Shown piece after piece: positions 27,008 to 35,550 of a DNA stretch of 64,000 nucleotides. This DNA is from Paracoccus sediminicola (GTDB taxonomy: Bacteria > Pseudomonadota > Alphaproteobacteria > Rhodobacterales > Rhodobacteraceae). The first letter of the stretch is position 1. Each line of letters begins with the position of its first letter. The translations under genes and the position numbers were made by a program. The notes beneath the pieces are model-generated. The model was not told where the DNA came from. It did not search any database and saw only the letters and a program-made list of their open reading frames with translations. Location of the stretch: contig NZ_CP115768.1 of assembly GCF_027912835.1 (NCBI RefSeq), forward strand, positions 310,001-374,000, given 5' to 3'.

Positions 27008-27657
27008 GCGCCGGCGCGTCCCGCACCGATCCGGCGCAGGGCGCAGCAGCGCAGAGACGGGCGCGGCTGATGGCAGCGCGTGCGGTGAGGACGCATCCCG
27101 GGTTGTCGGCGAAGGGCCGTCTGGCCGGACGTCTGGGCCAGGATCTGGCCCCGTTGAATATAGATGATACTTATGATGCCTCGGGTCTTGATCTGGTTCT
27201 GGACCGCGACCTTGCGGCGCGCGTCTTCGAAGCTGCCGCGGCGGCTTTGATGGCGACGCGGCTGTCGCGGCTCATCACCTCTGATGCGCTGGCCGGTTCG
27301 GGTATTTCGGCCGAGGCGCGCGGCTTTGCGCTGCGGCACCGGGCGTTGTCCCTGCCCGACGACGACACCCTTCCGGATCATGCGAAACTTGTGGGTCAGC
27401 TGGCGGCACTGTGGGCGTCAACTCTGCCCGAGCCCTTTGCGGCGGAATATGGCGGCGGCGCGTCCCTGCCTGAGATGCCGACAGCGAAGCCCGGCTCCGC
27501 TCCGGCGCCGCGTAAGCGCCGATTCCGCCTGCGCCGCGCGCCGCAAGTCGTGCTGGGTTCGCATGGCGCCGCGCGGCAGGAGAACCGCTTTCTTGCCGCG
27601 CTGAATGCCGCGATTGAGGCCCTCTCTGGGTCTGCGCGCGGGGAAGTTGCCGCATGA
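27004..27657 (+). CDS. sctK: SctK sorting-platform protein (NolU-like)
   Basis: 217 aa. The ATG at 27004 overlaps the sctJ stop (ATGA); upstream in-frame sequence lies inside sctJ. Sequence is weakly conserved; helical, with HRALSLPDDDTLPDHAKL and a basic segment PRKRRFRLRRAPQ near 165-180. Assigned from order J-K-L-N, the same as rhcJ-nolU-rhcL-rhcN. SctK joins the ring base to SctQ pods of the cytoplasmic sorting platform. Confidence 0.72.
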   Translation: MSAGASRTDPAQGAAAQRRARLMAARAVRTHPGLSAKGRLAGRLGQDLAPLNIDDTYDASGLDLVLDRDLAARVFEAAAAALMATRLSRLITSDALAGSGISAEARGFALRHRALSLPDDDTLPDHAKLVGQLAALWASTLPEPFAAEYGGGASLPEMPTAKPGSAPAPRKRRFRLRRAPQVVLGSHGAARQENRFLAALNAAIEALSGSARGEVAA

Positions 27658-28247
27658 GCCGTTCGCGCATTCTCAGCCGCGATGAGGTGGGCCGGCTGCG
27701 CGCGGCTGACCGCATCCTGCGTGACGCAGAACGGGCCGAACGGGAAAGCCGCGAACACAGCGCGAAGCTGGAACAGGATATCGTCAGCGAGGCCCGGCTG
27801 AAGGCGATGCGAGAATCGGCCAGGACCGCAGCCAGCCTGATTGCGCGGGCTGAAGAGGCCGCCGAGGCACGGCTGCGCGATCTGGAACCCGAGCTGGCGC
27901 GGCTGGTGGCGCAGACCGTGCGCAGCATTCTCGGCGATTTCGAGCCGGAAGAGGCCAGCTATCTTGCCGCGCGGCAGGCTCTGTCGAAACTGCGCGACCA
28001 TCGGCGCGGTCGCATCTTCGCGGCGCCGGAGATGGCGGGGCCGGTGGGTCGCGCCGTGGACGATCTGGGCGAGAACGGCCCCGAGATCCTGTCGGTGATC
28101 CCCGATCCCGCGATGGAGCGCGGCAGCGCCGTACTGAGCAGCGACCGGGGCAGCACAGAAATCGGGCTGGACAGGCTGACGGCACAGGCGCTTTCGCCTT
28201 GGGAACGCAGCAATGCAACAGGCGGCCAGGATGGGGACGGATCATGA
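27654..28247 (+). CDS. sctL: SctL stator protein of the T3SS ATPase
   Basis: 197 aa, ATGA overlap with sctK. Arg/Glu/Ala-rich coiled coil over about residues 10-85 (RILRDAERAERESREHSAKLEQDI), then the FliH/SctL C-terminal fold (LARLVAQTVRSILGDFEPEEA) and a GSAVLSSDRGSTEIGLDRLTAQ end. SctL dimers connect SctN to SctQ and restrain its ATPase activity. Confidence 0.9.
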   Translation: MSRSRILSRDEVGRLRAADRILRDAERAERESREHSAKLEQDIVSEARLKAMRESARTAASLIARAEEAAEARLRDLEPELARLVAQTVRSILGDFEPEEASYLAARQALSKLRDHRRGRIFAAPEMAGPVGRAVDDLGENGPEILSVIPDPAMERGSAVLSSDRGSTEIGLDRLTAQALSPWERSNATGGQDGDGS

Positions 28248-29572
28248 CCGAGATCGCCGCCAACCCGCTGTTGGATCAGCTTCGCGCCCGCGCCAGCCGG
28301 ATCGAAGCGGTCGAGTTGCGTGGCCGGGTCACGCGCATTCTCGGCTGCGTGGTTCATGCCCGGATGGCCGATGGGCGCGTGGGCGAGGAATGTCTGCTGC
28401 GCGATCCGGTCAGCCGGGTCGAGATCACCGCCGAGATCATCGGCTTCGACGGCGAAGAGGCGATTCTCGCGCCGTCGGGCGATGTGCGTGGTCTGTCGTC
28501 GCGCACCGAAGTGTTGCCGACCCGCGCCGAACCGCTGGGGCCCGCCGGGCCGGAGCTTCTGGGCCGCGTGGTGGATGGGTTCGGCCGTCCCCTCGATGAC
28601 GGCGCGGCAATCAAGGGCTCGGCGTCGCTGAACGCGGCCCCGCCGGGGCCATTGCAGCGGCCTGTGATCGACCGGCCCTTCGCGACCGGGGTGCGCGCCA
28701 TAGACGGGCTGTTGACCATGGGAGAGGGGCAGCGCATGGGCGTTTTCGGCGCCGCCGGTGTCGGGAAATCGACCTTGCTGTCGCAGATCATCCGGGGTGC
28801 GGATGCCGATGCCATCGTGCTCGGACTGATCGGCGAGCGGGGGCGGGAGGTGGCCGAGTTTCTGGAACGCGATCTCGGCCCCGAGGGGCGCAAGCGGGCA
28901 GCGGTGTTCGTCGCCACCTCGGATCGGCCCGCCACGGAACGGCTGCGCGCCACGCTGGCAGCGACGGCCTGCGCCGAAGATCTGCGCCGGCGCGGCAAAC
29001 GCGTGCTGCTGTTGATCGACAGCATCACCCGTGTCGCCCGCGCGCTGCGGGAAATCGGGCTCGCCGCTGGTGAGCCTCCGGTCAGGCGCGGCTTCCCACC
29101 GTCGGTCTTTGCCGCGCTGCCGCGCCTGGTGGAACGACCCGGACGGACGCGCGATGGGGTGATCACCGCCATCTATACGATCCTGGTCGAGGGCGACGAT
29201 GACGATGCCGATCCCGTCGCGGACGAAATGCGCAGCCTGTTGGACGGCCATATCATCCTGTCACGCAATATGGCCGCGCAGGGGCATTACCCTGCCATCG
29301 ATGTGCTGCGCAGCAAGAGCCGGATCATGGGGGCCGTCTCTGCACCCGATCAGATGAGCCAGAGCCAGCGCATCGCCGCGCGGCTGGCGAAGCTGAACGA
29401 GATCGAGATCCTTGTGCAGGTCGGGGAATATCGCGCCGGCGCCGATCCCCTGGCCGACGAGGCGCTGAAGATGCGCGCCCAGACCGAAGCCTTCCTGCGT
29501 CAGGGCAGCGATGAGCGCAGCTCGCGCGACGAGACGCTCGGGGCGCTCGCGGCTCTGGTGAGTGAGCCATGA
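28244..29572 (+). CDS. sctN: SctN T3SS ATPase
   Basis: 442 aa from ATG 28244 (ATGA overlap with sctL). Walker A GAAGVGKST near residues 168-176, catalytic Glu context GLIGERGREV, Walker B VLLLIDSITRVARA, and TILVEGDDDDADPVADEMRSLLDGHI typical of FliI/SctN rotary ATPases. The short N-terminal domain and the following SctO gene fit the T3SS form. It forms the hexamer that unfolds substrates and releases chaperones. Confidence 0.96.
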   Translation: MTEIAANPLLDQLRARASRIEAVELRGRVTRILGCVVHARMADGRVGEECLLRDPVSRVEITAEIIGFDGEEAILAPSGDVRGLSSRTEVLPTRAEPLGPAGPELLGRVVDGFGRPLDDGAAIKGSASLNAAPPGPLQRPVIDRPFATGVRAIDGLLTMGEGQRMGVFGAAGVGKSTLLSQIIRGADADAIVLGLIGERGREVAEFLERDLGPEGRKRAAVFVATSDRPATERLRATLAATACAEDLRRRGKRVLLLIDSITRVARALREIGLAAGEPPVRRGFPPSVFAALPRLVERPGRTRDGVITAIYTILVEGDDDDADPVADEMRSLLDGHIILSRNMAAQGHYPAIDVLRSKSRIMGAVSAPDQMSQSQRIAARLAKLNEIEILVQVGEYRAGADPLADEALKMRAQTEAFLRQGSDERSSRDETLGALAALVSEP

Positions 29573-30084
29573 CACAGCGTCTGTATCAGGTCGACCGGCT
29601 GGTGCAGCTTGCCGAGCTGCGTGAAGAGGCAGCGCGGCGCGGGGTGGCGGCGGCGCTGCATGCCCTGTCGGAGCAGCGGTCCGAGAAGCGTCGGGCCGAG
29701 GCGGCGCTGGCGGCGCTGTCCCGCGAACAGGCCGAGCGGCGCGCGGCATTGCGCGATCCGCTTATCGGTTCGGCGCAGCTGCGCGGAGCGCTGTCATCGG
29801 TGCTGACCACATTCGAGGCGGATCGCGACCGCGAGGCGCAGGCGCAGGCGGCGATTGCCGCCGCCGCTCAGGCGATCACCGCCGCCGAAAAAGAGCTCGA
29901 CGAGGCCCGAACGTCCCTGCTGCGTGCATGCCGTCTGTCGGAAAAGCGCCGCCGGATGCGCGCGCCCATTGCCGAAGCCATTGCGCGGCAGCGTGAACGG
30001 CGCGAGGAGGCCGAGGCCGAAGAAACCCGCATGATCCGTCGTGTCACGAGCGCAGCCGCCATGCTGGATGAGAACGCGCGATGA
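29569..30084 (+). CDS. sctO: SctO stalk protein (YscO/FliJ-like)
   Basis: 171 aa, ATGA overlaps at both ends. Almost entirely a long Arg/Glu/Ala coiled-coil hairpin (AELREEAARRGVAAALHALSE to REEAEAEETRMIRRVTSAA). Lies between sctN and sctQ, the standard place for the FliJ-like stalk that couples the ATPase to SctV. No separate SctP ruler gene lies next to it. Confidence 0.85.
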   Translation: MTQRLYQVDRLVQLAELREEAARRGVAAALHALSEQRSEKRRAEAALAALSREQAERRAALRDPLIGSAQLRGALSSVLTTFEADRDREAQAQAAIAAAAQAITAAEKELDEARTSLLRACRLSEKRRRMRAPIAEAIARQRERREEAEAEETRMIRRVTSAAAMLDENAR

Positions 30085-31310
30085 GAGATTCCGGGCTCGA
30101 TACGCAGGCGCTGACCGGGCGGCTGGTGCTCTCTGGTCCAGCTTCGGGAGTGGCTGAGGGCGACGCGCCGCGGCAGGCGGTTCTCGCGCGGCGCCGGCTT
30201 GGCCGCGAGCAGGCTGATGTTCAGAACCTGCTCTGCCGTCATCGCGGGCCAGTCACGCTGCGCGCCGGCGGCGTGGCCTTGCAGGCCTGGCTCGCCGCGC
30301 CGATTAACATGCCTGCGGGCGGGGTCTGGCTGGGGCTGGAGATCGACAGTTATCCCGCGCGGATCGGTCTGTCCTGGGGCCACGCGCGCCGCCTGACCGG
30401 GCTGCCGCTGGAAAGCGCCGACCCCGGCGACGCCGCGCTGCTGATCGAAGAGGCGTTGTCGGGCTGGCTGGACGATGTCGAGGATCAGACCAGCCTGTCA
30501 TTGCGGCTGACGCGGCTGTCCGCCGAGGCCCCTGACGACACCATGTTGCGCTTCAGCCTCCGGGCCGAGCTGCGCAGCCGCAGCGCGCCGGCGCCACAGC
30601 GACTGAACCTGCCGCTGGCGCTTTCTGCCGAGGCCGGGCGCAGCTTTGCCGCCGCGCTGACGCGCTGGAACCGGCCCCGCGGCATCCCCGGCGGAGTTTT
30701 CCTGAAGGTCAGCGCCGAGATCGATTCAATGCGGCTGAGTATGCAAGAGCTGCGCTCTCTCGTGCCAGGCGATGCGCTTGTCCTGCCGGATCTGCCGCAG
30801 GCTGGTCATGTGCTGATCGAATCGCAGCTGATCGCCCCGGCAATGCCGGGCTCTGACGGGCCGTTGCCCGATCGCTGGGTGCTGCAATCCGGCTTTGCGC
30901 CGCGCGCGCCTTTTTCCCTGATCTCAAGTGACGAGTCGAAAATCACGATGTCCGATGATACGCCGAAAGACCCCGCCGCCGAGACCGCGCCTCGCACTGA
31001 CGAGAAGCAGGCCGAGGGGCGGAATGACGAGACTGAAACGAGCGCGGCGAAACCTCCGCGCCAGCCCGAGCCCGAACAGCCCTCGACGCTCGATGCGGTC
31101 GAGATGCGGCTGTCGTTCCGATTGGGCGAGACGCTCATGTCGGTTGCGGATCTGCGCAAGGCCGGGCCGGGGACGGTGGTGACGCTGGATCGCCCGGACG
31201 GAGCGGTTGTCGATATTCTCGCCAATGGCCAGCTCATCGGCACCGGCGAGGTGATCGCCGTCGCCGGGCAGCGCGCGGTCGAGATCCGCAGCCTCTTCGG
31301 CGACGACTGA
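30081..31310 (+). CDS. sctQ: SctQ sorting-platform/C-ring protein
   Basis: 409 aa, ATGA overlap with sctO. The poorly conserved N-terminal half is followed by a charged linker (TPKDPAAETAPRTDEKQAEG, about 292-335) and a C-terminal SpoA domain (LSFRLGETLMSVADLRKAGPG then VVDILANGQLIGTGEVIAV). An in-frame ATG at 30948, right before the linker, could give a separate C-terminal SctQ fragment as in Yersinia and Salmonella; its ribosome-binding site is weak. Confidence 0.92.
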   Translation: MRDSGLDTQALTGRLVLSGPASGVAEGDAPRQAVLARRRLGREQADVQNLLCRHRGPVTLRAGGVALQAWLAAPINMPAGGVWLGLEIDSYPARIGLSWGHARRLTGLPLESADPGDAALLIEEALSGWLDDVEDQTSLSLRLTRLSAEAPDDTMLRFSLRAELRSRSAPAPQRLNLPLALSAEAGRSFAAALTRWNRPRGIPGGVFLKVSAEIDSMRLSMQELRSLVPGDALVLPDLPQAGHVLIESQLIAPAMPGSDGPLPDRWVLQSGFAPRAPFSLISSDESKITMSDDTPKDPAAETAPRTDEKQAEGRNDETETSAAKPPRQPEPEQPSTLDAVEMRLSFRLGETLMSVADLRKAGPGTVVTLDRPDGAVVDILANGQLIGTGEVIAVAGQRAVEIRSLFGDD

Positions 31311-31318
31311 CGCGCGAT

Positions 31319-31972
31319 ATGGAAAGCCCGTTTCCGCTTCTGATCGCCGCCACGGGGCTGATGATCGTCCCGTTTCTGGTCGTCAGCCTGACGGCATTCG
31401 TAAAGATCGCCGTGGTGCTTTTTCTTGTGCGCAGCGCCCTTGGCGTGCAGCAGACGCCGCCGAATCTGGTGCTGTATGGCGTCACCATCGTGCTGACATC
31501 CTATGTCATGTCGCCGGTCCTGGCAGAATCCTTCGCCGCGATGACCAATAACGGCAACATGACCGCGCTGCCCGATCCGACGGAATGGCCCGGGATGTTG
31601 CAGCGCGGGCTGGAGCCGGTGCGCGAGTTCCTGCTGCGCTTCACGACGGACGAGGACAGGGCGTTCTTCCTCTCGGCTGCTGAGGAAATGCACGCCGACA
31701 CCACGGTGACGCCCTCGGACAGCGACATCTTCATCCTCGCCCCGGCCTTTGTCACGGCCGAGCTGACCCGCGCATTCGAGATTGGCGTGCTGCTGTATCT
31801 GCCGTTCATCGTGGTCGATCTGGTCATCACCAATATCCTGACCGCGATGGGGATGATGATGGTCTCTCCGACGCTGATATCGTTGCCCTTCAAGGTGCTG
31901 CTCTTCGTCGCCGTTGATGGCTGGACGCGGCTGACCCACGGGCTGGTCATGAGCTATGTGCCGGGGGCCTGA
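31319..31972 (+). CDS. sctR: SctR export-gate membrane protein
   Basis: 217 aa, ATG 31319. Family motifs: FVKIAVVLFLVRSALGVQQTPPN and the C-terminal FEIGVLLYLPFIVVDLVITNIL, followed by MGMMMVSPTLISLPFKVLLFV. Four hydrophobic segments. SctR5-SctT1-SctS4 form the export gate above the SctU/SctV ring. The stop is 2 bp from the sctS start. Confidence 0.97.
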   Translation: MESPFPLLIAATGLMIVPFLVVSLTAFVKIAVVLFLVRSALGVQQTPPNLVLYGVTIVLTSYVMSPVLAESFAAMTNNGNMTALPDPTEWPGMLQRGLEPVREFLLRFTTDEDRAFFLSAAEEMHADTTVTPSDSDIFILAPAFVTAELTRAFEIGVLLYLPFIVVDLVITNILTAMGMMMVSPTLISLPFKVLLFVAVDGWTRLTHGLVMSYVPGA

Positions 31973-31974
31973 GC

Positions 31975-32229
31975 ATGAGACTGTATGATTCGCTCACCCA
32001 GGCGCTGATCCTGATCCTGCAATTGTCGCTGCCGGTCATCATCGCGGCGACCGCTGTCGGGCTGGTCATCGGGCTGGTGCAGGCGCTGACCCAGATCCAG
32101 GATCAGACCCTGCCCCACGCGCTGAAGCTGCTGGCGGTGGCGGGGGTCATCATCATCCTCGGCGGCGGGCTGGCCGCGCAGCTTGTGGCGTTCGCCGAGG
32201 ACGTGTTCTCGCGGATCGCGACGGGATGA
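31975..32229 (+). CDS. sctS: SctS export-gate membrane protein
   Basis: 84 aa with two TM helices (ALILILQLSLPVIIAATAVGL and LKLLAVAGVIIILGGGLAAQL) and the conserved loop VQALTQIQDQTLPHALK between them. ATGA overlap with sctT. Confidence 0.97.
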   Translation: MRLYDSLTQALILILQLSLPVIIAATAVGLVIGLVQALTQIQDQTLPHALKLLAVAGVIIILGGGLAAQLVAFAEDVFSRIATG

Positions 32230-33053
32230 CCGAACTTGCCGACACGTTGCCTGACAGCGTGACGCGGATTCTCGTGCTGCTCGCAGTGGTGGGCGCGCGG
32301 CCTATGGGCTTCGTGATGCTGCATCCGATCTTCGGGCGGTTCGGCATCAGCAGCGGCGTGCTGCGCGGCGCGGTCATCGTGGCGATGGTGGCGCCGGTGC
32401 TGCCCGGGGCCGCGGCGATGATTACGGCAGATCCGGGCATCGTCGCGCCCGCCGCGGTGCCGGGGCTGATCCTGGCCGAGCTGTTCATCGGCGCCTTGCT
32501 GGGTCTGATGACCGGAATCCCGTTCTGGGCAGCTTCGGCGGCGGGCGATCTGATCGACAACCAGCGAAGCGCTTCGATGGCGAATCTGATGGACCCGCAA
32601 TCTTCGGGCGAGACCTCGGTGACGGGCACGCTGCTGTTTCTGACCTGCATTCTCGTTCTGGCGGCAGAGGGCGTGCTGTTTCCGACCATTTTCGGCCCCC
32701 TAATGGAGAGCTATCGCCTGTTTCCGGCGCTCTCCGGCCTGTCGCTGCCCGATCCGCGTCAGGGCGCGCTGGCGCTCGGCCTGCTGGATCAGCTTCTTCG
32801 CGCCGGGGTCATCATGGCGCTGCCGATCCTCATCCCGCTCCTGCTGACCGAGATCGTGGTCGCGATTGCCACGAAATACACCCAGCAGATCAATGCGATG
32901 TTCCTGTCGATGTCGATCAAGCAGGGCGTGAATGCGTTGCTGATGCTGGTCTATACGGTGCTGCTCGCCAGCTATGCGATGAGCCAGATCGGGCAGGGCC
33001 CGTTCGGAACCGAGGCGCTTGCACCCTTCCTGCGGGGCAGCGTCGATGAGTAA
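32226..33053 (+). CDS. sctT: SctT export-gate membrane protein
   Basis: 275 aa, six to eight hydrophobic segments. Family features: MTGIPFWAASAAGDLIDNQRSASMANLMDPQSSGETS and the LPILIPLLLTEIVVAIATKYTQQINAMF segment in parts. Overlaps sctU by 8 bp (ATGAGTAA). Confidence 0.96.
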   Translation: MTELADTLPDSVTRILVLLAVVGARPMGFVMLHPIFGRFGISSGVLRGAVIVAMVAPVLPGAAAMITADPGIVAPAAVPGLILAELFIGALLGLMTGIPFWAASAAGDLIDNQRSASMANLMDPQSSGETSVTGTLLFLTCILVLAAEGVLFPTIFGPLMESYRLFPALSGLSLPDPRQGALALGLLDQLLRAGVIMALPILIPLLLTEIVVAIATKYTQQINAMFLSMSIKQGVNALLMLVYTVLLASYAMSQIGQGPFGTEALAPFLRGSVDE

Positions 33054-34077
33054 CGAGACTTCGGAAGAAAAAAACCTTCCGCCGTCGCAGCACAAGCTGC
33101 GCAAGGCGCGCGAAAAGGGGCAGGTGGTGACCTCGAAAGAAGCGCTCGCCTCGGTCTCGATGGCTGCGGTGCTGATCTATCTGTTCATGCGCCGCGACGC
33201 GATCAGCGCGGATCTTCAAACGCTGTTCATGCTGGAGGAGGTCACCGATGCGGGATTTGCCGGGGCGCTCGCGGAAAAGGCGCGGATCTGTTTCAGGCTG
33301 GCGGTGGGGATCGTGCTGCCGATTCTCATCACCGTTGTCACCGTCTCGGTTCTGGGCGGGGTGGTGGTTTCGGGCGGGCCGGTCTTCTCGACCCATCCGC
33401 TGATCCCGGATTTCAACAAGATCAACCCGGCTGGCGGGTTTAAAAAGATCTTCGGGCGCCGCGCGATGATGGGGTTCCTGATGCATTGCGTTCGGCTGAT
33501 CACGCTGTTGGTCGCACCGGCGCTGATTCTATGGGGCAGCTTCGGGGCTCTGATGGCGGCGCCGCCCTGCGGGCTGGGATGCATGGGCGAGGCGATACAG
33601 GCGATGCTGGTGCCGCTGCTCATCGCCTTGCTGACCATGTTGGTCGTGGCGATGTTGCTGGATTACCTCGTGCAGCGCTCGGAGTTCATGCGCGAACAGA
33701 AGATGTCGATCACCGAGTTCAAGCGTGAGCTGAAGGATCAGGATGGCGACCCGCTTCTGAAAGGCCAGATGCGTCAGGACCAGCGGGCGATGGTCGAGCG
33801 TCCCACCGGGCTGTCGCAGGCCACGGCGCTGATCCATGACGCACCGAACAGCGTCGTCGGGCTGCGCTATGTCGATGGGGACACCCCCGCGCCGCTCGTG
33901 GTGATCCGCGCGCGCGGCGGTGATTCGGTGAGTCGCATCTTGCGCGCAGCAGCGGCGAGGATCCGGATCAGCCACGATCCGGCAGCGGTGGCGGCGATTT
34001 CCGGCGTGGCGGTCGGCGATTATGTTGTCGAGGACGATCAGATCGAAGCGATTGCGCATTTCCTGCGGCCGGGCTGA
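33046..34077 (+). CDS. sctU: SctU export switch protein with altered autocleavage motif
   Basis: 343 aa from ATG 33046. Start region KNLPPSQHKLRKAREKGQVV is diagnostic; four TM segments span about 45-215, then a cytoplasmic domain with EFMREQKMSITEFKRELKDQDGDP. The sequence aligned with the autocleavage loop reads IHDAPNSVVGLRY, so the family NPTH (cleaved between Asn and Pro) is replaced by DAPN at residues 265-268 (bases 33838-33849). The flanking Y-x-x-G-x-x-P-x-P context (YVDGDTPAPLVV) is kept. SctU normally switches export from early to late substrates after self-cleavage; that reaction looks impossible here. Confidence 0.93.
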   Translation: MSNETSEEKNLPPSQHKLRKAREKGQVVTSKEALASVSMAAVLIYLFMRRDAISADLQTLFMLEEVTDAGFAGALAEKARICFRLAVGIVLPILITVVTVSVLGGVVVSGGPVFSTHPLIPDFNKINPAGGFKKIFGRRAMMGFLMHCVRLITLLVAPALILWGSFGALMAAPPCGLGCMGEAIQAMLVPLLIALLTMLVVAMLLDYLVQRSEFMREQKMSITEFKRELKDQDGDPLLKGQMRQDQRAMVERPTGLSQATALIHDAPNSVVGLRYVDGDTPAPLVVIRARGGDSVSRILRAAAARIRISHDPAAVAAISGVAVGDYVVEDDQIEAIAHFLRPG

Positions 34078-34136
34078 GCCGAAGCTTGCAGCGGAATCTT
34101 CCTGCGTGCGTTGCTGCGCGAAACGGCGACCGATGA

Positions 34137-34169
34137 CCAGAAAAAGCCCCACCCGGTGAGGGGCGGGGC
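34137..34169 (-). terminator. Terminator of the GDPH-motif protein gene
   Basis: Minus-strand hairpin: GCCCC at 34146-34150 pairs with GGGGC at 34165-34169, extended past one mismatch by CCC with GGG, followed on the minus strand by TTTTT (34141-34145). It lies between sctU and the convergent gene. Confidence 0.7.
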
Positions 34170-34206
34170 CGTGATTGTCATGGGTTCAATGACCGGGTCG
34201 CCAGTA

Positions 34207-35277
34207 TCAGCTATAGCTGTTCCAGCTGTTATAGCCCGAGTTGCTCGCCGAGGAGAGCAGCGAGTTGGTGAGCGTGGCGTAACCCAGCATCATCGCGAAC
34301 TGCATGGTTTCCTGCGCCATGTCGACATAACGGCTGTTCTGGGCGTCGTCGGCGTTGTGGCTGCCGAAGCTGGTGTCGAACAGCGCGCCGACCTCGTAGC
34401 TCTCTACCGTGTCCTTGTCACCACGGCGCGACATGGAGCCGTCGGCCCGCTCGATCGCGCCGCCGCCCTGGGCGCCTTTGCCCTTGTCGCCGTTGCGCGC
34501 CTTGCCGTCGCCGTCGAAGGTCTGGCCGATCAGACCGTGGGGGCGCACGCCGTCCGACACCGCGTTGGCGGTATCGATATCCATGTTGATCATGTTGCCC
34601 TTGGTCTGGAATTCGACCTCCCACTCGCCTTTCTTGACGGTGATATCGTCGCCGTTCTTCTCGACATAGCCGCCGCCGCTCAGCCCGACGCGGTCGCCAT
34701 CCTTCAGCGCCTGCCCGTTAACGATGACGGCGCCGCTCTTGTCGACCTCGACATAGTTGCTGCCGGCGGTGATTCCGGCCTTGCCGACCACGGTCGCGCC
34801 GCCATTCCCCCATTTCTCGAAGGTGCCGTTCATCTGGAAGCCGCGATCGGAGAGCAGGTTGTAGGTCTTGCCCGCCTCGCCCTGCACATCGTATTTGCCG
34901 CCATCGGCGCCGATGAAATGGGGGTCGCCCCAGATCCGCGCCGAGCCCGAGATGGCGGGCTGTTCGGTCTGTTCGGAGGCGTTCCAAAGCGATTCGCCGT
35001 CGAACCCTTTCGAGCCGTTCCACAGCGCGTCGTCGAGGAACGAGAACTCCCCCGCGCCGCTGGCGCTTCCGCTGCCTTCGCTGCCGCTTTCATTGCCGCC
35101 CAGCATCCGCGCGAGGCTTGCAAGCCCGGCAAATGCCATCAGCATGTCGAAGCCCTGCAGGCCAGAGTTCGACCCCGCGCCGCCAAAGAGGCCGCCAAAC
35201 CCCCGCTGCGACTGGCATCCGGTCGTCCCGGAGCATTGAGGCGTGAAGTAATTGTAGGTGTTGCTGATGCTTGTCAT
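34207..35277 (-). CDS. GDPH-motif (DUF1521/VWD-like) protein, NopE-type candidate T3SS effector
   Basis: 356 aa. The ATG at 35277 has AGAGGG six bases before; the ATG at 35283 abuts the site. Ser/Asn/Thr-rich N-terminus with no signal peptide (MTSISNTYNYFTPQCSG), a Gly/Met-rich hydrophobic stretch near 40-60, then a domain starting ARIWGDPHFIGADGGKYDVQG (about 115-135) with TYNLLSDRG and later RPHGLIGQTFDGDG. This matches the VWD/DUF1521 pattern. In Bradyrhizobium NopE1/NopE2, DUF1521 is a T3SS-secreted domain that self-cleaves at GD-PH when calcium is bound. Several Asp/Gly-rich loops could bind calcium. Divergent from the second T3SS unit. Confidence 0.72.
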   Translation of the reverse strand: MTSISNTYNYFTPQCSGTTGCQSQRGFGGLFGGAGSNSGLQGFDMLMAFAGLASLARMLGGNESGSEGSGSASGAGEFSFLDDALWNGSKGFDGESLWNASEQTEQPAISGSARIWGDPHFIGADGGKYDVQGEAGKTYNLLSDRGFQMNGTFEKWGNGGATVVGKAGITAGSNYVEVDKSGAVIVNGQALKDGDRVGLSGGGYVEKNGDDITVKKGEWEVEFQTKGNMINMDIDTANAVSDGVRPHGLIGQTFDGDGKARNGDKGKGAQGGGAIERADGSMSRRGDKDTVESYEVGALFDTSFGSHNADDAQNSRYVDMAQETMQFAMMLGYATLTNSLLSSASNSGYNSWNSYS

Positions 35278-35386
35278 CGTCATCCCTCTTTACGGTGGTT
35301 AACACTACTCAGTCGCCAGCGAGGCTTACTGTCCAGAAAGAATGTGACGATTTAGTGGCAGCGCCTTACCCTGCGCGGAAAGCTGC

Positions 35387-35437
35387 GTAACAAAACCGCA
35401 CGACACGCGAGAATCTGCCAGTCGGAATAGTTGTTAC
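35387..35437. promoter_or_regulatory. Inverted repeat in the divergent T3SS intergenic region
   Basis: GTAACAA (35387-35393) and TTGTTAC (35431-35437) form 7-bp inverted arms 37 bp apart, in the 273-bp AT-richer region between the GDPH protein gene and the SctE-like gene. A shared control site is possible. No known T3SS box (tts or hrp) is recognised. Confidence 0.35.
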
Positions 35438-35550
35438 TTATGCGCGATGATATTGTCTTGCCGCCGTCATAAATCTCGTCGAGCCTCCGGGTGAAGATGT
35501 CGTGCACCTCTGTACGGCATCCGTGAATGACGATCCGAATGGAGGAAGAT

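Noticed and set aside
26213..34077. Flagellar export genes
   Set aside because: SctJ size, SctI, SctK, the SctC N-domain and the absence of hook, rod or flagellin genes point to a non-flagellar system.
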